NCBI GenBank assembly: GCA_963995505.1
Contig: OZ023188.1
Span: forward strand, 4,030,001-4,094,000
Length of the DNA: 64,000 bases
Direction: 5' to 3'
Source of the DNA: Hypericum androsaemum
Lineage: Eukaryota; Streptophyta; Magnoliopsida; Malpighiales; Hypericaceae
The number at the start of each line of letters is the position of its first letter. Positions within the stretch are counted from its first letter, which is position 1. The translations under genes and the position numbers were made by a program. Positions 35,217 through 47,190 of this stretch are shown here, in pieces. The notes beneath the pieces were generated by a model. It saw only the letters and a list, made by a program, of their open reading frames with translations, was not told the DNA's origin and ran no database searches.

Positions 35217-36585
35217 GGGAAAAATCTATTTTAGTACCGTGATATCGCAGAAAATTATTTTAGTATCCTGTGATAAAAAACTCATCAATCGAGTCAAATT
35301 GTAGCCAATTAACATCACTTAGGTCCACGAACAATTGTTCAGATCCTTCTCGTCCTGTCCGAAGTTTGCCCAGCTATCTGGACGGACAACATCAGCATTT
35401 GCTATGACGTGGTGCCACGTGACAACCCTCTCACTCTTCTCCTTCCTCTCACTCTCCCCCCTCTTTCTCCTCCTTCCTCTCTCTCTCTTCTTCTTCTTCT
35501 TCACAAAACCCATCCGCCATTACACCAATATACCAGGGCTCTATTCAAGTTCAATCATCAATCATAGACAATTCTGGGAATAAAAAGAGGCACCTTTAAA
35601 AGACCTAAAACTAACATGCAAAAATGAGACATGCGTTCATGTCAATAAAACCTCAAAGACTCCATCTTTAACACAAACAACCAAAACCCAGATACAAAAA
35701 ATCAAAATTAAACAAACCCAGATCAGGAAACACTACAAAATGGGAAACCAAGGGGGGAAATTGCACCCGGAGAGTGAGCTTGTGTGGGTCAGGGACAGGG
35801 TAGCCTTCGTTGGGTTTAACAACTTTGTACTTTCCAACCGTCATTGAGTTGCTGTTGATGTCCTCTCAAGGAGGCGGACGCGACGTGGAGGAGTGAGAGG
35901 CGGTGGTTCCTGGTGCGGTCCATGAGCTCGAGGCGATCCCGGAACGACGACGAAATGGGATAATCGAGACCGCCGTCTGGAACCCCTCCGCTGCCGTCTG
36001 GGATAATCGAGAGGCGGTGGTTCCTGGTGGGGTTCACGGAGAGACAAAGGAAGATGAGGAGACAAGGCAAGAGGCGAAGGAAGCAGTATTGGTGTATCTT
36101 CTCATCGCGTCGGCTTTCTCGGCCTTTACGGCGTCGTATCCCTGCGGGACATGCATTTTCGGGTTCCGCCGTCGACGAGCTGGTGGCTCTCGTCCTCGAG
36201 GACGACAAGAACGTGACCGTCGCGGTGTGGTTCCTGTACTTGTCCGGGCGATGGACTCGCCGTGGCCGTCGCGGTGGGACAAGAACGTGGCCGTCACGGA
36301 TAAAGAAGCGAGGATGAAAGCCAAAAATGGTGCCGGGACGAAAAAGAGAGAACAGAAAAGGAGGAGAGAGAGGAGAAAGAGGGATGCCACGTCATCTGAT
36401 TTTGATGACGTGGTTCATCTACATGGTCCGGCAGAGTTCGGGTAGGTTCGAACAAATTTGTGCAGCTGCCCGTGGATCTAAGTGATGTTAATTGGCTACG
36501 GTTTAACTCGATTGATGAATTTTTTACTACATGGTACAAACATGATTTTTCGCGATACCACAGAGTACTAAAAGTAACTTTTTCC
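35217..36585. mobile_element. Non-autonomous MULE (Pack-MULE candidate)
   Basis: The terminal inverted repeats are about 110 bp. They share TTTTAGTAC and TATCGCGAAAA-like blocks and the long inner words TCATCAATCGAGT and GTAGCCAATTAACATCACTTAG. The 9-bp duplication AATTAGAAA is perfect at 35208-35216 and 36586-36594. The interior (about 35800-36400) is GC-rich and open in several frames. It includes a local inverted or direct repetition (GAGAGGCGGTGGTTCCTGGTG occurs twice, near 35896 and 36009), which suggests captured and duplicated host sequence. I do not recognise the donor gene. There is no transposase. Confidence 0.9.
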
Positions 36586-36974
36586 AATTAGAAAATATGA
36601 TAAAATAATCTTGGATCCAAAATTTTAATTAAATGAATCCGCTGAGAAATATCAATTTAAAACAAATACCTACGCTGTTTTGTTGAGAATTAACCCCAAA
36701 TGACAAAATTCGAGCTCATAACAACGACGAATTTTTCTAATTTAGATACATGGCATGACTTCGATCCAGAATTACATGTACAATCATACACCAGTAGTAT
36801 ACTCTAAGCTGGCCGAATTAAGATCTCTCCCCCTTAATCTATACGTTAAATTTACTAGAGGCTTCCTGATATAACTAGAAACTCAGATCGTAACGAAAAC
36901 AATCGGGCGTTACAAAATTATATTTACAAGAATCGATCATCCAAAGGAACAAGAGTTGCAAGAAAGTGGGGAGA

Positions 36975-39900
36975 TCAAACCCAGTTGTTTGGCAGTGAGA
37001 AGTCATCGAATCTAAAGGACGCATCCCCGGCGGTGTCTCGCTGAAGTCTACGCTCCCTGTCATCTCCAATGCCTCCTGCTGCTTCGGCGGCATTTGCAGC
37101 CTCCGGAGGCAGAGGAAGAACCCGATCCTCGTCTTGAGGGTGGCCCGATCGAACTTCGGAATGGGACGACGTGGTGAGAGGCGAGACAGGTCTGAGTATG
37201 GGAGTCCCTGTGCTGGGGGGAGCAAGGGCACGGTCACATAGGAGGACGTGCATGAGAATAGGCACCTTTGCGTGCCTGTGCAATGACAGCTTCTGGCTGA
37301 GCGATACCGTGTCGAAGCAACGAATAGCTCCTGTTGAAGAGATCATCCAAGGAAGGACTTTCTGGTTTGATAATCTTGAGACAACCAACAGTTTCGATGC
37401 GCTCGTAGCTTCTTTGTACAGGTTGCTGAGCCCTGACCTCGTCGAGGGCGCGCTCTCATCCCCGCTGATGACAGTTGATATGTAGATGAAACCCTGATGA
37501 CAACCAGCAGAAAGCTTCAAGACAACTGATACAACAGACAGATGGAGCAACATTATGCACATGTGTATGTACCTCTTCAGTCCGGCTAATGGCGAACCCG
37601 AGCTTGGAGTCGTTCTCTCTTATTTTGATCTCGATGGCGTACTCTCTACATATCGGTGAGTACCAGAGACGTACTGCTCTAACTACGCCAATGTCAACCC
37701 CGTGGTAATCCTCAAACCCATATAAGCTAGCATTACCAAGCTTCGGCAAGTCGGATACTGCTCCAGCGCTTACAGTTGAAGAGGCGGTCTCTCCTGAAAT
37801 CTGTTCCAATGGATAAAAAAGATGATGCCATGTAAGCAATGCGGGATACATATCTCAATACCTCCAATCAAAGCTCATTCGACCCAAGTTTGCACGACTG
37901 GTGCATCACGTGTTGGCACGCCAATTCCTATTAGGCTTAGATGAGAAAGGGAGAAAAGGGCACCTTGGTGAGGAGGGGTTCGATCTGAATGTTCATAAAG
38001 ACAATAGGGACCCCAGAGGCCTGAGACGCATAGAGCCATGCATTTGCCCTGGCGAGAGTGTCCTCCAAGTCATTGTACCGGGAAGCAACTTGATCCGATG
38101 CTTTTGGCAGGAGGAGCACGGAGAGGAAGCAGCTCGAATTCGGGATGGGCAGCAACTCCAACATCCTCCTCTCCCATGGATACCCCACGTACCCGTCCTG
38201 AGGCTTAGCCCTCGCTAATGCACCTGCAATCCTGTAACCTCTAGAGGCTGCAGATCAAATGCACAAAATGATCATTATTAGTCCACAGATATACGAATTT
38301 AGTTGGCTTAATCCGACCTAAGGTTGATAAACAACAATTATCGATATTACGTCACAAGTTGGATATTGATCGGTCCGGTGAGTATTAAGATACGTGTGGT
38401 TTACGTTCAAGAAAAGGTGTCATGATAGTTGCGAGGAAACGGCAAGACCGTGCATTTAAATTTCAAAGAGATAAGGAGAGCGATGTGAAATGGGGTCATT
38501 ATGATTTATGGAGGCTAACTATGTTGTCGGTCACTTAGAAAGGCTGCAGACGCTAGTCAAGGCAGGTTGGCATTCCGTTGAAGAAGGGGCGTTGACGCTT
38601 TAGGATGGGATCCACCTTCTCCTTGACGATTGCTCGATTTTAAAATATACGTTTTTTTAAGTTCAAATTTTAGATGTAAATATATTATTGGTAAAATTAT
38701 TGGAGACGTAAGTACTCGATTTTTTAAATAAGTATATCTTTAATAATGTCAAAATAAAAGAAACATTATACGAAAACTCACCCATAAAAGAATTCCTTTT
38801 TTTTTTGAAAAGTAAAATTTTATTACTCCTCAAAAAACTACAAAAACATAGTTACACAATTTACATGGAGAACTAATACCTAAGGAATTAGATAGGTACA
38901 TATCAAAAGCAAAATAATTGGGCACCAAAAAGTACACTGCACCAAAGAGGTCATATCTAATTCGGCACTAAAAAGTACACTGCACCATTTACATAAAAAA
39001 AACCATTGTTAATCCTCATGTATTAGATTTTTGGAACACAAAAGTTATTAGACCACTCTTTACAACCCCGAGCTAAAGTTCGCTGCGATATTCAGTCTAC
39101 TTATCCTTAAATATTAGAAATTAAAGAAAACGGACATCATATTTAATTCAATCACAACATAGTAAGGATTTTCTAAATGTATGCCACTTAACCTTGATCT
39201 GGTTAATTTATGCTTTCAGAAGTGCTCGTCGTAATTTTTCAAGTCAAATTGGGGCCCAGCAGGAACTTAATGGCCTACGCATGAACCTTGCCTAGAATGT
39301 TGAAGGGACTTTCAAGTTTCATAATTGTTTCTAGAAGTAAACAAAACGTGCGAACAAGTATCTATAGACCGGTCCCTAAAAAAAAAGTATCTATAGACCG
39401 TCGACATTCTGAGAAGGAGAAGAAGAAGATTTTTTCCCCTAAAAAAAGGTTCTGAGAAGATTACGGGTGTATGGTTCGTAGAAAGGCAGATGTGTTAAAT
39501 TTTAGGAGAAAAAGAAATTTACTGTGGTCTGAGATGATTTCAAAGTAAAACTATTTAGATGATTATGGCCATTTCAACTATACTGCATCCATCTTATTTT
39601 TACTATAAATAATAAATTAATTTTGTTTAATCGCAACATCAAGCTTCCTCTGCATTATCACAAAGATTATTTTCGGCTTTCGATTTGGTAATTTCTTTAT
39701 ACAAATCAGAAATAATCTCCATGTGATAAATGAAAGACAGAGGCGGAGGTAAAAATATATAAAATTGTAGTGCAAATATTTGCTTCTTTCTTTTTTCTTT
39801 TTTTTTTCTCTTTCGCCAAATGTAAATTTTTGTTTCTTCCTCCTCCGCTCATACAACCTGGATCCACGTGTGAACGCTTCACACGTGTGATAACCAGACG

Positions 39901-40452
39901 CAAGGGAGAATCCAATTCATCGAGAATACTAGTGGAAGGGATTCCAAAAGTCAAAGTCAACGGCCACACCCACCGCCGGAAAAAAAAGAGAAACCATCCC
40001 ACCGGAGAAGAAGAACTGAAGAAGAAAGGAGCGGTTACTAAAGGTGTTTGATCCTCACCTTGCAAATCGAGGCACTCGGATTCTGTCCGGTTGATGAAGC
40101 CGACGACGTAGTTGGGATCACCGATGGATCGGAGCACGTACTGCTTCCGGGAGTTGTCCGGGACGATGCAGGCCTGGAGCTCGGCGACGTCGTCGCCTCG
40201 GCGGACGCGGACGAGGATGGAGGTCTCCTTGGACTTGAACGAGGAGTGGAGGACCTTCTGGATGCCGCTCCGGCCGTTCTTGAAGGGGGCGCTGTAGGAG
40301 ACGCCGCCGGACGACGGCGAGCCAAACCGGAGCTCCTCCACGATGTCACCCGTCTGGAGCAGGTCGCCGGTCCACTCGTCCGCATTGGAGGTCCCCTTCA
40401 GGCACTCTATGGATAGGACCTCCGTCGTCCGGGAGGCGTCCGGTGAATCCAT
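36975..40452 (-). CDS. Conserved plant protein of unknown function, 474 aa
   Basis: Four exons, 40452-40059, 38247-37964, 37800-37573 and 37493-36975, join with GT-AG borders and correct phase (1, 0, 0) to give 474 residues ending DFSLPNNWV. The first exon begins MDSPDASRTTEVLSIECLKG. Further blocks that look strongly conserved are ADEWTGDLLQTGDIVEEL, ASRYNDLEDTLARANAWLYA, SGVPIVFMNIQ, SLYGFEDYHGVDIGVVRAVR, KLGFAISRTEE followed across an intron by GFIYIS, and a tail with SQKLSLHRHAKVPILMHVLL. I remember the family from plant proteomes but know no tested function. The LGFAISRTEEGFIYIS part recalls a PDZ-type carboxylate loop, which is only a guess. There is no signal peptide or membrane segment. 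The first intron is 1.8 kb and AT-rich, the others under 170 bp. Confidence 0.87.
38248..40058 (-). other. Long first intron of the 474-aa protein gene
   Basis: AT-rich DNA, including a T-rich stretch near 38795 and a repeated AAAAAGTACACTGCACCA motif near 38930 and 38970. No gene is seen in it. The open frame running from exon 1 into it is intron read-through. Confidence 0.7.
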
Positions 40453-41156
40453 GGGTATTTTAGTACTTTACGCTCTCTTCGTCGTCGTTTTGGTTTTGTG
40501 TTTAGGTGTGTTCTTTTCGTCCAGATGGAAGAAGAGAAGCGGTTGGTATACCTATTTATAAGCGGTTGGTATAGGGACGAGCTCAGAAGTACTATTATAT
40601 CATTAAATACATTTTGAGTTCGAATATTTAGAAGATTAGTTGGCTGGAAAATTTATTTATTTTTTATTGAAAAAAATGTTTACCTTTAATGTGTATATAT
40701 ACACCGTTCAATCAACTATCTGTATGAATTGGCCATCGTTATGAATAGAAAAATTTATGGGGATAATATCATTTTATTCTAATAGAAAAAATTGTATCTC
40801 ATAATTAAATAGAGCAATTATGGTGATAATATCATTTTACTGTGATATTTTACATCACTGTACGTAGATAAAGCGTATTATTCTATTTTTTTCATTCTAT
40901 GTTATTTTTTTGGGTTCGTATTTGTGTCAATCAGTTTAATGTATGTTTCAAAACTAGGTAGTTTGGACAAGAAAATTCGATGCTTAACAAATTAATATAT
41001 TATAATGAAAGCATGTCGCCACTTTTACCCACTGTGTTGGATTTTTATTGATACGGAGGGTCATTTATAAACTTGCACTAAAATTGATACATTAATTTTG
41101 CACATTTTGTTGTATTAAAATTTTTGCTGATTAATAATTATGGAATAAAAACCTCA
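40453..41156. other. Promoter side of the 474-aa protein gene; no other gene
   Basis: AT-rich region upstream of the minus-strand gene. The sequence CTATTTATAAGC at about 40550 could be its TATA region read on the minus strand. Confidence 0.4.
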
Positions 41157-41163
41157 ATAATTT

Positions 41164-41575
41164 GGGACCGGATTTGGTTCTGGAGGCCAAATCCAGCACG
41201 GTGCTGAAGAATTTTTATTGAAAGACATGCGGGGACTATTTTGTAAAAATGCAAAAATACGGGGGTGCAAAATAAAAAAAGCCCACAACCATTGAATCAT
41301 AACTGAGTAAACCATTGAATCATAACTGAGTAAACCATTGAATCGTAACTGAGTAAACCATTGAATCGTAATTGAGTAAACTATTGAATCGTAACTGGGT
41401 AACTGGGACGGACCCCGATTTATCCGGGACGGAAAAAAACGGACCATTGAATCATAACTAGATAGACCATTGAATCATAATTAAGTGAACCATTGAATCA
41501 TAACTAAACCAACCATTGAATCGTCCAGGACGGTCCTGGTTGGCTTTGGCCTTCCGGGACCAAATCCGCTCCCCG
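41164..41575. mobile_element. Small TIR element with internal 23-bp tandem repeat
   Basis: Inverted ends of about 35 bp share CGGATTTGGT and GGCCAAA blocks. The flanks share ATAATTT (41157-41163 and 41576-41582). The interior consists of an ACCATTGAATCATAACTGAGT unit repeated about five times at 41287-41400 and about three more times at 41445-41525. No coding capacity. Confidence 0.65.
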
Positions 41576-43330
41576 ATAATTTTTGGTATAAAAAAATAGT
41601 TAAGTGCTGTCTAAATGAAATTAGGCATCTGAACTAAAATACCAAACATAGATCACCTAATTACTTAAATAATACGGTACTAATTTGTGTGATCATTTCA
41701 TCCCTAATTTATCGATTTGCTATATTCCCTTGATTGATATTTGGGCAAGTTATCAATTTTCACCTAAAAATATTAAGTGTAATTACTAGCGAGGGAGTGC
41801 ATTCATGGCAATAACTAGTTAAGACAATTAGGCATATCAAAATCTTGATTATTTTGCAAAGAAATTTAATTCTAAAAATACAAAATAAGCTTAAATGATT
41901 TTAACAAAATCAACTTTCATCCAAATAAAGTGATTTAAAGATTTTTAAAGAATAGCTTTTGATCAAAGATCATTATTATACGGGAAGCAAAAAAGAAACG
42001 CAAATCAAAAACCACCTAAAAACTTTTAGTTTAAGTTAGTTAAATATCTAATTACATATATTTTAGACTAATAGTACAATATTAACTATTTTGAACAATA
42101 AAAATAAAGAAAGTATTTTGAAATACAAATATTCTCTTAAACAAATTTGACTAGTCTGATTAAGGGTCTGGCTCTGTCAACTTTAATTGATTATTCGATG
42201 ATAATTTTTTCTTGTTTCGGCGTCTGTGTTATTATGAGTCGCTTTGAATACATATATGAGTGGATGGAAGGGAACAACATGCGCCGACTAGGTTTGGAAA
42301 TATAATAGAAGTTACCTATTAAATAATAATTAATAGCTTTTCTGGAAGAAAAAACAATTAATACATAGAAGCTTCTTAATGTCTGTTTCTGCATCGATAT
42401 TAATTAATTAAGATCAGAATCTAATCTGTGAGAATCAATTTCTATGGATGTAAAACTGGCAATCAAACGTTATCAGGATCCTTTCAAAAAAACGTTATCA
42501 GGATGAAAGTGATAGGGAATGGAGACCAAAATATTTTTTTAAGGTAAATTATTACACCATGACATTGCAAAGGTTTGAACTTTGGACCTTCGAGATATTT
42601 ACAACGCCTCGTGTCGTTGGGCTACAAGCCCTTTGGCTCGAGACCAAATAATATGAATGCTGTTTCTGAATTCTGGCAACTTAATTGTATTATTGTTGGA
42701 ATTTTATGTATAAATCTTAATATACACATAATTTCACGAAAATACATTATTTAAAAGCTATAAGAATTAACGCTTACCTTTTGCAAGGGGTTGCTTTTTT
42801 TTAAGGTATTAGACTTCCTAGGTATTTACAACGTCTTGTGCCGTTGTATGGGATTGTTGATTGATAAAGTGGTACTTTACCTTAACGCTCAAATACGAGA
42901 TAATTACAGAATTTGTTTGAACTTGAAGTTTTAGAACATAGGATCTCAGACAGTTAGACGATAATATATAGACAGGCAGACAAAGTAAAAATTGTTAGGC
43001 GAATAAGTAAATAACGGAATATCTAAAGGCGATCTAAGAAATTGGAGTAGGGTAATGGACTAAGGGCAATTGCAAAGATTAGGAGAATAATTAACAGCCG
43101 TGACACTTATTTAGAAGAGCCACGATTATGCACAGAAATCATTTTTCCGTGTGGCACGCACAAGGGGTATTTTGGTCAAAGGGCCAGCTGGTCTAGGAGA
43201 GAGAGAAGAAGGGAAGGGGCGTGGGATCACTCCTTTTTTTTAATTTTTTTGTCCTTATTCGTATATTATACTAAAATAAATCAAATTGATATATTATTTA
43301 ACTAATAATTTTTTTTATTATAAGTATTAA
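41576..43330. other. Intergenic, no gene seen
   Basis: AT-rich. The words CCTAGGTATTTACAACGTCTTGTG near 42815 and TATTTACAACGCCTCGTGTCG near 42595 are related copies of an unknown dispersed repeat. Confidence 0.45.
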
Positions 43331-43344
43331 TAATATTTTTGAAT

Positions 43345-43770
43345 CCCGGCATGTCATTTTATCGTAACCGGACATGCCAATTAATTAATTAATTTGGTAT
43401 TTTTATTATTTAATTAATTAATTTGGCATGTCAATTGATCGTAACCAATCATGACTTTGTCTCGTACCCGGACATGTCAATTGATCGTGACCAAGCATGA
43501 CTTTTTATCGTATCCGGGCATGCCAATTGATCGTGACCAAGCATGACTTTTTATCGTACCCAGGCATGCCAATTGATAGTAACCAAGCATGACTTTTTAT
43601 CGTGTCCGGGCATGCCAATTGATCGTAACCAAGCATGACTTTTTATCGTACCTGGGCATGCCAATTGATAGTAACCAAGCATGATTTTTACCGGGGCATG
43701 CCAATTAATCGTAACCAAACATAACACCCAGGCATGTCAATTGATCGTAACCAAGCATGACTTTTTAAAT
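43345..43770 (+). repeat. Minisatellite, about 46-bp unit, about 8 copies
   Basis: The unit contains ACCAAGCATGACTTTTTATC and GGGCATGCCAATTGATCG. About eight copies occur with base changes and some short units. It codes for nothing. Confidence 0.92.
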
Positions 43771-44725
43771 ATTCAAAATTTTTATTATGAGTATTATTAA
43801 ACATTAACCAGATATATCATTATATTAAATTATTTTTTGCATACAAACAAAGTTCAATTAAATAATTATAAACCTGACCACAAAAAAGTCAAAAAAAATT
43901 TCAGTAGACCCCATCTGAAAAACTACCAAAATAATTTATTAAATTTAATAGAGAGAGTGTCATGCGCTCCAAAAAGGAAGGTAGTGAGCCCCATTTGAGG
44001 AAAATGCCAAAGAAAATTAATTACAAGAGAGAGAAGTGGGAAGGGCTCCACTACCAAATAACCTAAAAATCCCGAAAGTGTCCCTCCGTGTACACGAGTC
44101 ACCCAAGCCCTTGGATCTGGGTGGACTTTTTTTGGATGACGTGGACGGTTGTGGTTCGTCCCCGTGTGGTGCGGGCCGGATCCAATCCAAGGGCTATTTA
44201 GAATTGGTTACATTTGCACGGTTTTGTTTCTTTAGGCGATAGCTTAGCACGAGTGTAACAAATAGTAAATGTAATAACTTATTTTTTGGAAAAACAAAAT
44301 TTTTGGTAAAATTATTTCTCATTACTCTCACCATATCCTCGGAAATTTATAAAGGTAGTTATAATTTTATCCAAATTAATATTTTAATAATAGGTTCTAC
44401 ATATTGTCAAATATTTTCTGTGCCTTGTGTACCTGGAAAGCTGATGTCAATCATTCGACCAAAAAAAAGATGACGTCAATCAACTTCCAAAATAAATTCT
44501 AATTTAATTTGTGGGCCAAAAATAAATTATAATTGGCAAGTCTGCCTCCAAAACTTATCAGCAAACGCAGAGATAATAACTAGAGTCGCTAAATATCTAC
44601 ATTTTTTGTCGGTTGCTGGATATCAGCATTGTTTAATAAAATGTTCCGCAAATCCACATTAGTCCCGTCGTATGTCTTATCTGTTAGAATATAGATGAAT
44701 AGTCCTAATGGACCGTATATTGTGT
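43771..44725. other. Intergenic, no gene seen
   Basis: There is a short open frame at 44036-44242 but no homology I recognise. Confidence 0.4.
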
Positions 44726-44733
44726 GTTATAAG

Positions 44734-45192
44734 CATTGTTTTCGAGACGGCGGTCAGACCGTGAAGTAGAAGGATTAGCGGGTCAAAAAACATGGTCGGA
44801 ATGCCAACCTTGCGAACCGGAGATTTTTCGGTCGGACCAGATAGTTGGACCGGAAAAGTGACCCGGAAAATCCCGGTTCGTTAGGTTTTCGGCAAAAAAG
44901 TGAAAAATCGAGCCTAAACTTACCGAATTTTACCATTTTCTTTCTGATTTTTAACCCTAAAATTTTAAAAATTTCCCCGAAACATGTATTTGATTCTATT
45001 TGTGCATGTATTTCATTAATTTTGGAGGTGTGAGTATAATTACATATACGACTATACATATATAATTATTAAAAAATATTTTTTATTTTTAAAAAAGGTC
45101 CAGTCCGACCGGCTGTTCAACCGGTCGGACCGGTTGACCCAGAGTTCGGACAAAAATCCGGGTTGAGCTCTGGGTCGTTTTTGAAAACAATG
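44734..45192. mobile_element. hAT-type MITE
   Basis: The ends are CATTGTTTTCGAGACG and, complemented, CATTGTTTTCAAAAACG. The 8-bp duplication GTTATAAG is perfect at 44726-44733 and 45193-45200, the size made by hAT transposases. The subterminal regions are rich in GGTCGGACC and CCGGTCGGACCGG motifs. No transposase fragment is present. Confidence 0.88.
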
Positions 45193-45200
45193 GTTATAAG

Positions 45201-47190
45201 AGATATTGAGCTAAAAGAGGCTCGGGTAGCAGGACGGATGAATGCGACATTACATTTGGTCGCATAAATGGGAATGACATGAGAGGAAGAAACTCCAAAC
45301 TATTAAGGTGTTTCTTGGGTGTAATAGAGGAAGACGTGATATTTTTGGTGGAGACACATTTGGAAAATATACTTAGATAGTATTATCTTTATTTTTTCTT
45401 AAATACATATTTATTTAGTATCTTACATGATCGGGTGTTGTATGCAACATATATTCAGTGGTTTTAATATAATATATATATATATATATATAATATCATG
45501 TGTTATAAACCAAAAAAAAATCCATGGCAAGTCATGTTATGCTCTACTGCAAATGTACCACAAACGTTTTTATAACATTGTTAAATACTTATTGATAAAG
45601 CTTTGCCACTTTTCAAAAATCTTACTCGGCTCGAACATGATTTAGTTGTCCTAATAGACAAGATGTCACGTGGTATAAAAAAAGTCTATATTAGTCCTGC
45701 CTCTTTACAATTTACAAAATAACTTTAAAAGTACTTATTGTTAATTATGTGATTTTTTAAAAGGTAAATTTTTAACACAATATACTTGCGAGGATTTAAA
45801 CACTTTACCTCCTTAAATTGAACAATTATGTGATTTTTCAATTATATATGAATACTAGATCATCTCAACCAAATAATTACATAGCAAGATTCAATTTTTA
45901 AAGTAAAAACAATAGATAAAAACTCGGACAATAGTAGTTTAGATATATCTGAATATTTAGTGCATCAAAAAATAATTATTCCAAACGTTTTCTGCAAAAT
46001 TTTACATGGTGACATAATAATAGTCATACATAGCTGCCAGTATTGTATGGTAGAAATCACTAATGCCCCTTGAACATCCCATCCCTTTCACGTACTGCAT
46101 TATTGCCAGTTGAAAGTCAATCCGCAAATAAAATCACGTATGGGTCTTCGGCTGCACTATGTACAGGATTACGGAGATTGTTAGATGAGATATCTCCCGA
46201 TTATATGCATTTTGGCAAAAATCAATTTAAGAAAATTGTTCTTGTAACAGTGAAAAATGAATTATAATCTACCATTGTAATTGTTGTTATGCCCACTTTG
46301 GATTTTAACGACTTTTAGACCACCTACTTAAAAAAATTATAGCCTCCATTTTTTTGGAAAAACGATTTGCACATAAACTTCTAAGCACACACCCAATATA
46401 ATATAACACACACCCTTCCATGAAAACGGGGTTCCGGGTGTCATCTACATGCGCAGACCCACTTTTCTTACGCGTGCAACACAAAAGTTGCAAAATATTT
46501 CTTGCGTCTCGAATTCGAATTATGTGAATAAAACGAGTATCACTAAATATGATTAATAATTAATATCACGATAGACCAACTAAAATTATAGCAAAGATGC
46601 AGTTTGTCAAGATTGGCGACGTTTCGTGCAATTATATTGCTTTTTTTAACATGAAGACTGACGTTAGACTTTTTTTCCTCAAGTTGGTTACATTCTGATA
46701 GCTCGTGATCTAAACCCAAATCCAAAGCAAGAGTAAACTAACCTTCTCCCGGAAAGCAAAGGGCTCCACTACTTCATTCTAACTTAATCAAAAATATTTC
46801 GAGTCGTGTCTTCGTGGACGCAGCATTTTAAAATAATAGTTCCATTGCAACTACATAACCTACACCTACAACACCCTATGAATTGTTGCAGCAGGGAGCA
46901 TAAGCTTGTTCATAATGGCGATTAAGGCTTTCTAATCAGACGAAAATATCGATCGAATGCTGTATGATTTACTTGAGGTTCTAAGTTCAAATGTTTCGAG
47001 TTTTCATAATGCAACTAGAAAATATGGAGTTGGACCTGGAGTGAAACTAGAGCTAGAACCACCTCAAGGGTTCGAATTGCCTGTTCCGAAAAGCGGAATG
47101 GCAGTTTCAGACAGTCTTTCGCGTTCTCTGTAATCCGACAAGCGGAATGATCATGTCGTTGCATAACCATATGTGCTATTCATTTACTTA
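45201..47190. other. Intergenic, no gene seen
   Basis: AT-rich with a TA tract near 45473. The part just below 47191 should be the 3' UTR of the coiled-coil gene. Confidence 0.45.

Noticed and set aside
39706..40058. Extension of the exon-1 frame beyond the donor at 40058
   Set aside because: It is intron read-through. A good GTGAGG donor and the in-phase exon at 38247 explain the protein better.
40038..40416. Frames on both strands over exon 1 of the 474-aa gene
   Set aside because: Shadows of a GC-rich exon. Only the minus-strand frame from 40452 continues across introns in phase.
43345..43770. CRISPR-like array of regularly spaced repeats
   Set aside because: The repeats are contiguous without unique spacers, and the genome is a plant nuclear genome.
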